From NCBI RefSeq assembly GCF_901709675.1, contig NC_051100.1:3286001-3350000 (forward strand): 64,000 bases of DNA, in the 5' to 3' direction. The notes under the pieces were generated by a model. That model saw nothing but the letters and a program-made list of their open reading frames with translations. It did not search any database and was not told the origin of the DNA. Numbering within the stretch: the stretch's first letter is position 1; the number at the start of each line of letters is the position of its first letter. Positions 1 to 19,549 of this stretch are shown one piece after another. The stretch is from Syngnathus acus (lineage: Eukaryota; Chordata; Actinopteri; Syngnathiformes; Syngnathidae). The translations under genes were made by a program, and so were the position numbers.

Positions 1-1639
1 AAAATAATCCAGACAAATAAGCACAACATTGCTCTGTTTATCTATTTTAGCAATGAATGGGGTGCGTGTCGCTGACAAGAGGTCACGCTCCAAAGGTCAC
101 GCTTGACCTGTGTGTCTACTTTGCAATAATCACAGAAAACAAGACGACTCTTATTCCACGACACTCCCCTCGAGACACGAATCAGAGATTAGTCAACAAC
201 TCCAGATTACGACCACATGTCGACACACTTGCACAGAAGGTCAACAAGCTTCCATCTCATCGCAAACACAATATTGGACGATGACATAAATGCTTAATCT
301 ATTTTCAATGTTTGAATTGCTCCTCATTAATGTGAATTGTTCTTTTGAATGTGCAAATAATGACATATTCCTCTGTTTACAGTTTTGTATTGTTGGTTAT
401 CATATAATCATTATTCCGACAGTAGGTTTCAAAAACCAACGGACTGTGTATCAGCCGCGTCGTTATTAGCACACGTTGCGCCTTTTGATTTCTTTTTCCT
501 CCTGACATTTTCTTTGTTCCTCCCTGATGTATGTTCTGTTTCTAAACCTGATTTAACATGACAACAAATGATGAAATCTGTTCAACCTCTTGTGTCTTTT
601 TGCCTTTTTTTTCACCCACCCCCCCCTCCGCCACGCTAAGCGCAGTGACAGACTAACGTAATGAAAATGCAACATGCGTGTGATTACAGTCAAGTGCAGG
701 TTGGGGATAATAACACCCAGAGGTTGCGGCAGACAGTAGCAAGCCCCCAGCCAGTTGGTGTTGCTAAGTAGATTAACTGTTGACAGCCTGTCAGAGGTGT
801 TATGTAATGACATGTGCAGCATCGCTCTCATTTTGTTGCAATCGGTTTGGGAACTTTTTTTTTTTTTTTGGGACGCAAAACGCCATCTCACTCGGCCACT
901 GTAAAATGTACTTTCAATATTAACACAGGGATTAAATATAGGAAAATTTATTTTAAAAAAAAAAAGCAAATGATGATTAAAATGTAAGGTAAAAGTTGTA
1001 CCGAAATAAACATTTGAAAGCAAAGGTTAAATGAAAATGTGTTGTACTTATAAGTTAAACATAACAAAATTGTGCCTAACAAATACAATATAGTGATTAA
1101 TGTTAATTAAAAAAATAATAATTTAACGTGATGAACAGTTAATTCAGCAATTCTTGTGTAGCTAAAAAGTCAATGTACTCAAATACAATTCAATGTGGAC
1201 GGGATTGGCTGCACGCCAATGTAAAGCTTCATTGAGAAAGAAATGGTTTGAATTGACAGAAACAGAATGGCATAAATAGACACCGGAAGAAACAAGGCCA
1301 GACATGGCGATTCATTTTTTATTTCCTCTTTTTTGAAATTAATTTTATCATCCCCTAGCTGCTTCCTTCTCTTACAATCAAACATATTCAGGTACTTAGA
1401 GTTCACCGAGGATTATGTCTGCTCAACCAATAAATTTGTCATACGGGGCTTTTCGAGCGGATTACACAGCAACATGACCAATTTGGGGGGGGTGACCATG
1501 CACCACAACTTTCCCAGACATGAGAAGAAGTACAAGACTACTCCGACGGTCATGTGACCCACTGAGTTGATGCTTAAAATTCCATTACATAGTAGGACAA
1601 AACACAGATTTCAGCTAAAATATGCTTATTTATTTATCT
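1..1639. other. Intergenic DNA, no gene seen
   Basis: AT-rich sequence with homopolymer runs (T run near 848-867, C run near 622-628). The short open frames on both strands have no recognisable domain, no splice-linked partner and no coding-like composition. It probably belongs to the 5' flank of the cholinergic locus, but I see no specific element. Confidence 0.6.
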
Positions 1640-2085
1640 GTTAGTGTCTTTGGCAACAAGCCATTAGGTAGGGGGGGCCTATCAGGGAGATTCATCAATT
1701 CTGGTGTGTGTGTGTGTGTCGCTGATATGGGACAACTTGTGCCATCTCTCGGGAGCCCCCCTGTAGCCACCAGACGGCAATCTAGTGAAGGGGGCCTATT
1801 AACTCCCAACATAGTCATTTCAACGTAAAAGGCAGCGCCACTAATATGTCGATGATATGGGCCAATTTCAGCCGCCTCTCAGTCCCCCCCCCCCCCTACT
1901 CCCACCCCTTGTAGCAAACAGCCAGCAACAGCGAAAGGGCCCTAGTAGGGGGATTCCCGACGTATTACTGATTCGTATTGATATAGGCCAATGTTTGCCG
2001 TCTTTTGGGGGTCCCTGCTCGCCACCAAACAACAACAGTGAGTAAGAAGACCTCTCAGGTGGATTCCCAACGCATTGCTTTCGAG
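1640..2085. repeat. Degenerate ~127-bp tandem repeat
   Basis: Three diverged copies start at about 1722, 1851 and 1978. Each begins with a GATAT(G/A)GG-like word, followed by a CCGTCTCT/GCCATCTC-like word, a C-rich tract, a CACCA(A/G)AC-like word and a tail GG(C/T)CTATTAACTCCC / GGGGATTCCCGAC / GGTGGATTCCCAAC. A partial fourth copy (1640-1721) shares only the tail. The period is about 127-129 bases, which suggests an old minisatellite or a tandemly amplified repeat fragment. A (TG)n tract at about 1704-1718 interrupts the first unit. I do not recognise the family. Confidence 0.55.
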
Positions 2086-4080
2086 AAAGTGTTAAAGGGC
2101 TTTCATATAAAATCGCATCCATTCGCATAATACATTAAAAGAGCGCGCAGCGGGTACACGCGTCTACTCTGCACAACTCACACGTTAGACAGGCGAGGGA
2201 AAAAATACATTATTTGTTTAGAAGAAAGAGTATTTTTTACAGGATTAGTGTTTCAGTGTAATCTGGATTAAAGTGGGCCTGGCTGTGCTCTTTAGAAATC
2301 ACTGTTTTAATTCATTAAACCGCTCACGTTGACCACAGTGCGCCCGCGCAGCACTGTTCACACCGCGCTCACTTGACACGCGCATATGCACACGCACACT
2401 CACGGAAAAAGAGAAATGGAACAACACAAAAAGCAGACACGTGAATAAACAAATGGACAGACACACACGCCCCCCCTACAAACACACTCACGGCTTAATT
2501 GTGCAACCATTCAAGTGCAGCCAGGGTTATTTCTGACGTTGGCATTTGGCTGCGGTGGTTTGGGGGATTTAGACATTAATATTTTGGCAAGTGTACAAGA
2601 TTACGTGGCCATCTAGAATCTCCAGATTTTGCTTTCAAATCAGGTCAGAGCAGAATTGGCACAAAACTACACACAAAAATAGTAAAGCGATCACACTTTG
2701 CTTCACCTGTCGACTCACCTCCCTCACGTCAACGTAATTCCTTGGCACCAAGTTACCACAAGATGGAGCCAAAATACTACTTTTCTACGAGAGATACTCG
2801 TGAGAAACAAGCGTAAGCTCAAAAGAACTGTTTCATCTCGAATAAAAGTACAACAGTACAAAGTTACTCTATTAATTGTAATATAAAACGGAAAGATGAC
2901 ATTTTAAAATGTGTGTGTGAGTGCGTGTGCGCGCGTGCGTTGCTTAAGCCTTCCACTTACAAAATGCTCGCCAAGGGAAATAATGTGATTATCGATGCTG
3001 ACTGACGTAACGGGTCGTCTAAAATAAAACTAGAAAATTTTGATCTCCTTATTTTTGGGGGGGTCATTGGCTGACTTAAACGTGTTCTACGTCACAACGA
3101 GATCCGAGAGCATAGGAAAGCATTCATGTTGTATGAAGACGCATGGGACAAAAAAGGTCACACCGCTTAAAAACATGTCTCTTATGTAAAAGTCACTTCT
3201 TTGTGCGTGTCAGTAATTGTCACTGGCGCCCATTTAACACGAGGATGAATATAAATCGGTGTGAAACTTAATCATTCTAATAATTTAAAAAATTTTTGAC
3301 TGAAAGAAAAGTAACGTTTGTGTAGCATTATTGTAAACTTTTTTTGGGGGGGGACAAGTATTTTAATGTAGCAAAATATATTTTAGGGGTTAAAATGTTA
3401 CGTATCTAATTTGAGCAAAAGTTACATGTAAAGCGTTGTATACATGTATGGAGAAAGGAGGACCTCTGCTGGCGAAAAATTAACAAAACCACTTTCTTGT
3501 TTTGTCCGCTAGATGTCAGTGTTCTCTTGTTTTTCACTTCGTTCAAGACCCGAAATAAACTCACCGACGCTAGACTATGCCAGTCGCCGGATTAATGTCA
3601 GGAAGAACAATTAAAAGCATACAAGACCTATAATTTTTTTTTTTAATCTAAAAAAAAAGTTCAATTAATTTTTAAATGATGCTCAGTTTTGCTCGGCACT
3701 TTAAGAGAGACACTCAAGTTTACAGTGTATATTGAGACATTATTGTTTTGTATTTTTACTTCTGATGTAATTTTGGTTTCATAGGTCGTGGACTTTAGTA
3801 AATTTCCACCAAAATGAAAAGAACAAAACCATTTACCAAAAACAAAGTGGACACATTAGTGCAATGTGAAACGAGGGGAAAGAAGAGTGTGGCAATGCAT
3901 GGAGAGCCGTGTGTGCGTGCGCGCGCGCGCGTGTCAAATTAACATAAAAGGACCGTGCGTCATTGCCTTTTGCTTCTCAAGATGGGAGGGTGAGCCTTCG
4001 CCCGCGGGACTCAACAAGCTTCAGTGTGTGTCTAAAAAGCAGCCCGCTCGCTGCGAAACGATGACTGCAAACAAGTGACG
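2086..4080. other. Upstream flank of the cholinergic locus, no gene seen
   Basis: No coding exon was recognised. The segment holds CA/TG-rich stretches (about 2385-2490 and 2910-2940), a (GC)n/(GT)n tract at about 3905-3930 and several A/T homopolymers. It lies just upstream of the presumed shared 5' exon, so promoter and neuron-restrictive elements should fall here. I looked for an RE1/NRSE-type motif by eye and did not find a convincing one. Confidence 0.5.
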
Positions 4081-4166
4081 GGAGAGAAATTTTGGATGAG
4101 CAAGATGGCGAGGACTGGAACAGAGAAGAAGCTACTTGCTAACACGATGACGCCAAAAAGAAACCT
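4081..4166 (+). other. Candidate shared 5' noncoding exon of the cholinergic locus, with splice donor
   Basis: A strong consensus donor (CCT|GTAAGTA) occurs at 4167, 58 bases upstream of the slc18a3 start codon. In animal cholinergic loci a noncoding exon upstream of the transporter is spliced onto the ChAT coding exons, while unspliced or alternatively spliced RNA encodes the transporter. The acceptor of the first chat coding exon (AG at 7560-7561) is the natural partner. The left edge, taken here as 4081, is arbitrary because no transcription start is visible. Confidence 0.5.
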
Positions 4167-4224
4167 GTAAGTAAAGAGTTGTGATTCTCCGTTGACTACC
4201 CACTTTAGAAGTAAAGAGATCAAA

Positions 4225-5796
4225 ATGAACCCGGAGGTAAGCGCAGGAAAAGCTCCGAACTTGGCGCAAATGGCCGCCTCCAAACTCTCCCAGATGGGGG
4301 ACAGAACTAAAGAGCTCGGCAGCGCCATGCAAGAGCCCACTCGACAGAACCGCATCATCCTGGTCATCGTGTGCGTGGTTCTGCTTCTGGACAACATGCT
4401 CTACATGGTTATCGTGCCCATCATCCCGGACTACCTGCGGGATCTGCAGCAGGCGGCGGAGCGCGCGCAAACTCCAGCGCCTCCGACGCACGGCAACTCC
4501 AGCAACATCAGTGCGCACCAACGCGCCTCCACTGGCGAGGACAACTATGACTTGCAGATTGGAGTGCTGTTCGCCTCCAAAGCCATCGTGCAGCTGCTCG
4601 TCAACCCCCTGAGCGGCACTTTCATCGACCGGGTGGGTTACGACATCCCACTGGTGATCGGCCTGAGCATCATGTTCTTGTCCACGCTCATTTTCGCCTT
4701 CGCGGAGAACTACGTTACGCTGTTCGTGGCGCGCAGCATGCAAGGCATTGGCTCGGCCTTCGCGGACACGTCGGGCATCGCGCTCATCGCCGACCGCTAC
4801 ACGGAGGAGGCGGAGCGCAGCAAGGCACTGGGCATTGCGCTGGCCTTCATCTCCTTCGGGAGCCTGGTGGCGCCCCCCTTCGGCGGGATTCTGTACGAGT
4901 TCGCCGGCAAGCGCGTGCCCTTTCTCATCCTGTCCGCCGTGTGCCTGGTGGATGGGGTCATGTGCCTCGTGGTGCTCAAGCCCTTCTCCAACCGGGAACG
5001 GGCCAACATGCCAGTGGGGACGCCTATCTACCGGTTGATGATGGACCCGTACATTGCGGTGGTGGCCGGAGCGCTGACCATCTGCAACATCCCGCTGGCC
5101 TTCCTGGAACCCACCATCGCCACGTGGATGGAGGAAACCATGAGCGCCTCCCAGTGGGAGAAGGGCATGACGTGGTTCCCCGCCTTCTTCCCGCACGTGC
5201 TGGGGGTCTTCCTCACCGTCAAGCTGGCCGCCAAGTACCCGCACCTGCAGTGGTTCTACGGCGCCATCGGCATGGTGTTCATCGGGGCCAGCTCGTGCAC
5301 GGTGCCGGCGTGCAAGAACTTTGGCGAGCTGATGATACCGCTGTGCGGGATCTGTTTCGGCATCGCCTTCGTGGACACGGCCCTGCTGCCCACGCTGGGC
5401 TTCCTGGTGGACGTGCGCCACGTGTCCGTGTACGGCAGCGTTTACGCCATCGCCGACATCTCCTACTGCGTGGCCTACGCCATGGGGCCGGTGGTGGCCG
5501 GCAAGATTGTGCACGACCTGGGCTTCGTGCAACTCAACCTGGGCATGGGCCTAGCCAACGTGCTCTACGCGCCCGCCCTGCTGCTGCTGAAGAACGTGTC
5601 GCAGATGAGGCCGTCGCGCTCGGAGAGGAACATACTGCTGGAGGACGGCCCCACGGGACTGTACGACACCATCAAAATGGAGCAGAAGGAGAAGAAAAGG
5701 AAAGGCCTGTGCACCACCGTGAACGAGAACGGCATCGAGACGTTCGTGCAGCGCTCCTTCTCTGAGGAGGAGTCCTCGGGTGGCGAGTATGCGTGA
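4225..5796 (+). CDS. slc18a3: Vesicular acetylcholine transporter (VAChT), single exon
   Basis: Proton-coupled antiporter that loads acetylcholine into synaptic vesicles; member of the SLC18 branch of the major facilitator superfamily. The open frame encodes 523 residues, close to the mammalian ~530. The start is the ATG before [10 protein letters not shown]. After a cytosolic tail comes TM1 ([20 protein letters not shown]), then a luminal loop with N-glycosylation sequons (NSS, NIS), then the remaining hydrophobic segments of a 12-TM fold. The C-terminal tail carries an SERNILL di-leucine endocytosis signal like that of other VAChTs, followed by the conserved GLYD. The frame is uninterrupted and GC-rich compared with its flanks. 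It is nested, same strand, in the first intron of chat, the hallmark arrangement of this locus. Teleosts may hold a and b copies; which one this is cannot be told here. Confidence 0.97.
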   Translation: MNPEVSAGKAPNLAQMAASKLSQMGDRTKELGSAMQEPTRQNRIILVIVCVVLLLDNMLYMVIVPIIPDYLRDLQQAAERAQTPAPPTHGNSSNISAHQRASTGEDNYDLQIGVLFASKAIVQLLVNPLSGTFIDRVGYDIPLVIGLSIMFLSTLIFAFAENYVTLFVARSMQGIGSAFADTSGIALIADRYTEEAERSKALGIALAFISFGSLVAPPFGGILYEFAGKRVPFLILSAVCLVDGVMCLVVLKPFSNRERANMPVGTPIYRLMMDPYIAVVAGALTICNIPLAFLEPTIATWMEETMSASQWEKGMTWFPAFFPHVLGVFLTVKLAAKYPHLQWFYGAIGMVFIGASSCTVPACKNFGELMIPLCGICFGIAFVDTALLPTLGFLVDVRHVSVYGSVYAIADISYCVAYAMGPVVAGKIVHDLGFVQLNLGMGLANVLYAPALLLLKNVSQMRPSRSERNILLEDGPTGLYDTIKMEQKEKKRKGLCTTVNENGIETFVQRSFSEEESSGGEYA

Positions 5797-7561
5797 AGCA
5801 AGGAAAAGTGAGACCGAGGCTGAGCCCACTGAGTTTTTCAGCAAACAACTTCCGCTAGGTTCCACAGATTTAAAAAAAATAAAATAACTACACAAATACG
5901 GAAGTGGTGAATAGGCGGAGTTGACTATACTTAGTTTTCAATTGAAGTGCCAAATGTAATTGTGTCCTTCTCGCTTGAGCTTTTTTGCAGTAGATGATAG
6001 CCATGCAGTGGCCTTTAAAAAAGTGATTGTCTAAGTTTACAATTCAGGGATTATTGTCATCAGTGCATTTGAATACACACAGTCAATGTATGTATTTTTT
6101 CAGTTGCACGTCTATGAACTCAACAATTATGCAAAATAATCCGTGTGTGTGTCCCTGAATCAGATTTTTTTTTTTTCTTAGGATTGACATTGTAATCATG
6201 GAATGCAAAGCCTCAATGTGTGATCTGCGATGTACAGATATTCAATGTTATTATCTGAACTGCTCTGCTTTGGGGAATCATTAAAACAATGTTTCCCAAA
6301 TTGTCTTGAGCCAAAGTGCATATATTTACATTCTAAAAACTTCACAGCATACCCCTAAAAAAATGTATATATCAGCACTGTCGTGCAAAATCTAGCTAAA
6401 AGGCTCAGGTGGTTCGTTTCTTTTTCAATTATTTAACTACTCTTTCCCGATCTTTATTGAGCCAAAGAAGCCAATTAAAAAAAAAAATCTCCCGGCACTC
6501 CATCAAATAAAAATGTCAAATATTTCAAATGGGAAGTAATTAAAAAAAATTGAGGATTGCGGCTTACAAAAAAATATTGAGTCCACACAGGAACGATTCG
6601 GAAAAATATGTATGATACGGTGATGGCGGAGTGGTGCGGCGAATTAAAGTTGCTGGCAAATCGCTGGACTTCAGGGAGGAGCCATGTCCCCCCCCCCCCA
6701 CACACACACTAACCCCCCCCCCCCACACACACACACACACACTACCCCCCCCCCTTCATCAGCATCTCTGCGGAGCCACAGCGAGAGACTTAATAGTTGG
6801 GCTTCTTGATCATGTCTTTGGAAGATGGATGCTACGAGAAAACAAAGAATGAAGCAAGACAAATTTAAACTTCTCATTGGAGGCTGAAGATGAGGAAGTG
6901 ATTTATATATATTTTTTTCAAATTACAGGTAAGACAATTTTCCTTTGTCATGATATGTAATGATTTAAGTGTTTTGGATTACGGCCGAAGCTTAGATTGA
7001 CATTTCGCATGTTACGCTAAATAGTGGAAATGGCATTTTGGATTGAAGCATGGATGAGTCAATCATTCATCATAGCAGACTAATGTCAACTTGTGTTCCA
7101 TATTTCAGACGCAGACTATCAGAAGGTAGCAAGTCGAGACGATTAATTTATAGATTGAGAGGAAGATGAAATGTGTTTTGGGGGAAACTATATTTAAAAA
7201 TGTATACACAGTAAATAAAGAGGATTTATAATTATCGTGATAATACAGGATTAGTTGAAATGTGTGCTTCTTATGTATGATGATTGTGATGGTGATTCTT
7301 TTAATGACTTCACTGGTTCTTTTATCGCAAACAAAATATTTTAGGTTGCATTACCTGACATGTTTCGGCTTCTACTTCCGCCTTCATCTATCTCTATTCT
7401 AATGAATTTATTAACACTTGTATAATATTTTAATATTACATAATGTTCATCTTATGAATATTACTAAGAGGCATTACAAACATACATCTATAATCTGCAT
7501 TTACGTATGAGCGTCAGCCAACCATTTTCTGTTTGTCAATAAAAGGGAAGCCACTGCTCAG
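5797..7561. other. 3' part of chat intron 1 (includes slc18a3 3' UTR), low-complexity tracts
   Basis: The slc18a3 3' UTR should begin here; AATAAA-like words occur near 5878 but the true poly(A) site cannot be fixed. About 6689-6755 is a low-complexity patch of alternating C runs and (CA)n that creates long spurious open frames on both strands. The remainder is AT-rich with no recognisable exon. Confidence 0.5.
6689..6755. repeat. Low-complexity C-run / (CA)n patch
   Basis: Alternating poly-C runs and (CA)n dinucleotides lie within chat intron 1. Confidence 0.85.
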
Positions 7562-7571
7562 GTGCATCAAC

Positions 7572-10537
7572 ATGTCCCATCTCAACCAAGAGCCTTCCAA
7601 ACAACCCAAGGCCACTGCTGTAATTATGTTTATACTATTTTCCACAAAACAACATGGTTTCGATATGGTGTCATTATTTTGTACACTCCCTTGCCCATCC
7701 AGAGTGTGCCCAAACTGCCGCTGCCTGAGTTAAAAGAAACTTTAGACACTTACCTGAGATGCATGAAACACCTGCTCAGTGAGGAACGCTTCCAAGAAAC
7801 CCAGCGGGCGGTCAAGCGCTTTGGCGCCCCCGGAGGTGTGGGAGAGCTACTGCAACGCAAGCTGGTGGAGAGGAGGGAGGAAAAGGCCAACTGGGTAAGT
7901 AGAGTGAGCAGAGATTTTTTTTTTTTTTTTAATTCCACATACATATGATTAATTATTTGGGTGACAATTCAGTTACATTTTGCCCGTGTAGGTGTACGAG
8001 TACTGGTTGAACGACATGTACCTCAACAACAGACTGGCGTTGCCGGTTAACTCCAGTCCCGCCATGGTGTTCCCACGCCAGACTTTCAAAGCTCCCTTCG
8101 ATTCTCTGAGGTGTGCACAACTCAGATCAGACATGAAGCATATTTTCAATCTGATTGTATGAATATTAAATACAAATAGTAGTAGCATGTCTACAGATCT
8201 TACCATGGTGTGTCGTTTCTTTGCCTTCCCTGTAGGTTTGCTGCCAATTTGATCTCAGGAATTCTGGAGTACAAAAGTTTGCTTGATGCGTAAGTAAGAG
8301 AAAATTCAAAATCACAAGAGGTCAATATACAATGGACAAACGGGTGTGTGCAGAGGTGCGTTACCTGTGGACTACGCCCGAGGTCAACTTGCCGGAACGC
8401 CTCTTTGTATGGAGCAGTACTATCGGATGTTCAGCGCCTACCGTCTGCCGGGCCGTGAGAGGGATGTTCTCGTGGTGCACGACGGTAGCGCCGTGCCAGA
8501 AGCAGGACATATTATTGTGGCTTGTAAAAACCAGGTCAGGTGGGAAGAAAACAAAAATAAATGTATGTTTGAATGTGATTGGTGGATTCTGAACACAGCC
8601 ACGTCCGCATCTTGTGTTCAGTTTTTCGTACTGGACGTGGTGATCAATTCCCGCCGCCTGAACAAGCAAGACCTCCTGACCCAGCTGGAGAAGATCATAA
8701 AAATGGCTGACGATGAAGACGAGCGGCAGCCGCCGATCGGTCTTCTCACCTCCGACGGCCGAACGGAGTGGGCGGAGTCTCACAGAGAACTCTTCAGAGG
8801 TACTGGACCTTGCTCACAATCGTCACCCAAACAAGTCTGTTCGCTCCTTTCTCCCCCGCAGAGTCGACCAACAGGAACTCTTTGGACCTGATGGAGCGCT
8901 GCCTTTGTTTGGTGTGTCTTGACGACGACAGCAAGGCCGAGTTGAGCGATTCTGCTCGGGCCATGTTGATGCTGCACGGGGGAGGAGCAGCCGTTAACGG
9001 GGGCAACCGGTGGTACGACAAGAGCACGCAGGTTTGTAAGGACGCTTGGATTATGTCTGTTGATAGAAACAAAGATGTTCTGCCAGTTTGTTGTAGGGGC
9101 TGACGGCTGCTGCGGAGTTGTGTGCGAGCATTCGGCGTTCGAAGGGATCGTTCTGGTGCACTTTACGGAGTATCTTCTCCAATATATGTAAGAATTCAAG
9201 CCAAAGCAATTTTAGAACGGCAGATTTGAATGTTATGACTGATGCCCGCCTACGTTGGCAATAGGCTCGGCAGCCCCTCCAAGTTGGTCCCGGCCGCAAG
9301 TGTGAGCGAGCTGCCAGCCCCAAGACGACTCCGCTGGAAATGTAACCCGCTCATGCACAAATTCCTCAACTCATCTGCTGACAGACTCCGCAGGTTTGGC
9401 GCATGTAGAAAAACTACAATTAACCACCATGATTGGATTTTACTTTGTTTCATTGTGTGTGCAAAGGCTTGTCAAGAATCTCGACATGAAGGTCCACAAA
9501 TTCCGCCATTACGGGAAAGAAATGATCAAGTTGCTCAATATGAGTCCAGATGCCTTCATCCAGGTGGCTCTTCAGTTGGCCTACTACAGGTAGGAGAAAG
9601 TTCAACCACATGGCAGGACATGTCTTCCAAACGCTCTCCGTGTGCCCAGATGTCACGGCAGAGCAGTTTCCACCTATGAGAGCGCCTCCACACGTCGTTT
9701 CAAAGACGGCCGAGTGGACAACATTCGCTCGGCCACGCCGGAAGCCCTGGACTTTGTTCGAGCAATGACTGACGGGAATGTGAGCAATTGTGTAAGGAGT
9801 TTGACGTTAGACTCAGGAAGCTTTAGTCAGTTTTGAGAGACATGATTGACACCATTGGCACCGACTCGTTTCTACCAGGATGCAAAGATGGAGTTGTTAC
9901 GAACCGCCATATCAGCACAGACAAAGATTTCGACACTGGTAGCTGTCCGATTCCTCTCACTAACTTGAATCAGCATCACAAAGAAAACAAAATGAACCAA
10001 TAGTGTCATTTCCTTTTTCCAGGCTATCGTGGGGATGGGAATCGACAATCACCTATTGGGATTGCGCGAGATGGCAAAAGATCTGAAGATGGAGACACCG
10101 GAGATCTTTCGAGATGAGGCCTATCGCATCAGTCATGAGTTTATTCTCTCCACAAGTCAGGTACTGGACACCATTTGAAATATGAAGAGAATCCTGTCAA
10201 AGAATCCTATCTTATATTTCAGGTCCCCACCACTGTTGAGATGTTCTGCTGCTACGGACCGGTGGTACCGAACGGATACGGAGTGTGCTACAATCCACAG
10301 TCGGACCATTTTGTCTTCTGCGTGTCCAGCTTTAGCGAGAGTCAACACACGTGCTCGTCACAGTTTGTCAAAAGTCTGGAGCGGGGGTTATTAGACATGA
10401 GGGATTTGTGCCACAAATACAAGTCCCGTGAGCCGAGACAGGGTCCGACCCCCACGGAGATGCCGGCACAACGGAGCAAGAATCAGGAAGCGGTAACACT
10501 TGTGAAGACAATGAGCCAAACTAAACTTCAGCCTTGA
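7572..10537 (+). CDS. chat: Choline O-acetyltransferase (ChAT), 14 coding exons
   Basis: Makes acetylcholine from choline and acetyl-CoA in cholinergic nerve terminals; carnitine/choline acyltransferase family. Coding exons by GT-AG boundaries: 7572-7619, 7703-7894, 7992-8110, 8236-8289, 8354-8534, 8622-8799, 8862-9031, 9087-9187, 9265-9393, 9467-9589, 9650-9779, 9879-9938, 10023-10160, 10223-10537. They join in frame into about 645 residues (mammalian short form ~630). The start is ATG 7572, ten bases after an acceptor AG, giving MSHLNQEPS before the conserved [13 protein letters not shown]-type block. Landmarks are [19 protein letters not shown], the catalytic histidine at about residue 329 in [27 protein letters not shown], and the C-terminal [14 protein letters not shown]. 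The residue after the catalytic CEHS-x-F is Glu where mammals have Asp, a conservative change. The gene is convergent with ogdhl. Confidence 0.96.
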
Positions 10538-10846
10538 GGTAAAGCCTCAGAAATACTGTAGCTATCGTGATGCAACTTCATTTTGTATGTGCTATAATAA
10601 TCATATATATAAGAACATCAATGCAGTGAACCCATATGCCCGTAAACACCCCGGGCATTTGACAAGTTGGGAACAGATAGTATAGTTTAGATTAACTGAA
10701 AGTAGGTCTATGTTGTGGCGCAGGTGGTGTAACTGTGTTGCATTTGTGAAGCGAATCTATTTATTTTTGTTTATAAGGCTGAGTGTACATAGGGAATTGA
10801 AAACAAAATTCTGTGACTGCTGTTTTTTGTGTGCTGTATGAATATC

Positions 10847-10852
10847 AATAAA
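10847..10852 (+). terminator. Candidate chat polyadenylation signal
   Basis: An AATAAA hexamer lies about 310 bases after the chat stop codon. Another AATAAA lies near 10967. Either could be used. Confidence 0.5.
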
Positions 10853-11911
10853 TGGACGTAAGATTGTATTTGCCACAATAACTGGAAACAAATTGTAAGA
10901 GCAACAATACTGTTTTTGTGTATCTGCGCACTTTATTCTTTTTTTTTTTTTTTTGCTAATTGCTGCAATAAAATCTATTTCCAAAATAGGTTAAAATTGA
11001 TATTACAGAACTCTATGACTTATTTTGTATGGAGAGAAGATACTATGACTCAAGGATACATTCTTTTGTAATTGTGTGATTATTTACAAGTGAGGATCTG
11101 AATGAGACGTGTGAGTCAGTATTGCTCTTCACGCCTCTCGGGCTTTGTTGTGTTTTACACCTTATGAGCCCTATAAACAAACCCCAAAAAAGTCGACGCC
11201 AGCTGGCTGATGTCTGCTAATGAAGCGAGCTGTGACAATCAAGAGGCCTTCCTTCACCAACAGCTCGCATTGCAAAAGCAGAAGCACACATGCACATGAC
11301 TAGCGATGCCTGTCGGGAAAAAAATAATTACCGAATATAAGACGTACGTACACTCATCTTGCTATATAAACATCTGCTCGAGAGTGGCGCTTTTAAGCAG
11401 GATGAATTCTTTCTGTTACAAGAATCAACTCAAAATGCAACAGGGAATGAAGTCGCTAAATGTTTACATGGATCACTGATTACAAAAAATGGTAAAAGAA
11501 GATGTATGGACCGATTCAATAGAAAGTGACAAAGTTACAAGAAAAGGATCTGTACTGTTATGAGAATAAACTCAAAATGGACCCAGTATGAAACAACAGA
11601 TGTAATATTACAAGAATGAGGCTAACACCATGACAGAACGTCCTTGTATGGATGAAAATGAATGAATTGAAAATCCAAACACAAGTTCCTGCAACCGATT
11701 GTGTCAGAGTTCCACGAATCTACTGTGTTCGTTATTTCTTGGAACTTATAATCAAAACGATTATAAACCCCAAAGAGGGAAAAAAAAAATGTCCTAGATT
11801 GTAATCGTAAAAATCTTACTGAATCTATTGGCTGTATTTCTCCAGTGAAGCATGTCAGGTCCATTTCGAGCACCTAATTAAGAGAAAGGCCACCTGAACC
11901 TCCCGTCCGCT
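10853..11911. other. Convergent 3' region between chat and ogdhl
   Basis: Holds the tail-to-tail spacer. A minus-strand AATAAA (TTTATT at about 10931-10936) could end ogdhl, which would place its 3' end very close to that of chat. Two diverged copies of a roughly 45-base segment (about 11408-11450 and 11546-11590, both with an ACTCAAAATG(C/G)A core) suggest a decayed internal duplication. No gene was seen. Confidence 0.45.
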
Positions 11912-18941
<7,030 letters not shown>

Positions 18942-18943
18942 GA

Positions 18944-19549
18944 CTGACGGAGAAAACGAAACTGGTCATTTGGAAATTAAATCAGTGCAGCCTTCGAGTA
19001 AAAGGTGAGGCACCTCAACAAGTTCGACAAGTTGAACCTGACACTCCCATAAAGTATTCTAAAGTATTACAAATCTCGATCTTGTTTCTGTTGTACTTTG
19101 CGGTGGTCACAAAAATCAAAACATTAGCATCAGAGTCACTGTCCTGCTGAGCATGTTTGTTTTCACAAAAAGCTTGTTTTCTCCACTTTTTAGTCAGAAA
19201 CGGCTGTTTTTGCTCTTCAAAATGATGAAAACGCAACAAAAACATTTTTGGTTTACATTGAAAATAGCCAGAAGTCAAATCCATTTTAAATGGTTACTAT
19301 TACGTCAACGCAACTCATCGGAGTCACAAATGACCTTTCACCCACATCAGCAGCGCTTTCCCTTTCACACAGACGCGATGCAGAATGAACATCCTGGCGG
19401 TGGCAATGTTTACTGCATGACCGTTTAAACGGAAGCTTTTAAACATTAGACAATGTGCAGTACGAAGTCAAACGGAAGCTACTGCAAAAGCGTCACAGAA
19501 TTATTTGCGCAAAAGAGAAAAAAAAAAAGAAGGCAAATACGATGCTCAC
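18944..19549. other. First intron of ogdhl
   Basis: The exon carrying the ogdhl start codon begins two bases before the ATG (acceptor AG at 18944-18945), so the gene must have an upstream noncoding exon. The sequence up to 19549 is the matching intron. Nothing else was recognised in it. Confidence 0.55.

Noticed and set aside
4132-5532. 466-codon open frame antisense to slc18a3
   Set aside because: A GC-rich codon-bias shadow of a certain gene; the His/Gly/Glu/Arg-rich product matches no family, with no promoter or splice context.
4941-5765. 274-codon same-strand frame inside slc18a3
   Set aside because: +1/+2 shadow of the VAChT frame; composition is biased and no homology is recognised.
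6631-6877. Frames on both strands at about 6.7 kb
   Set aside because: Produced by the C-run/(CA)n patch.
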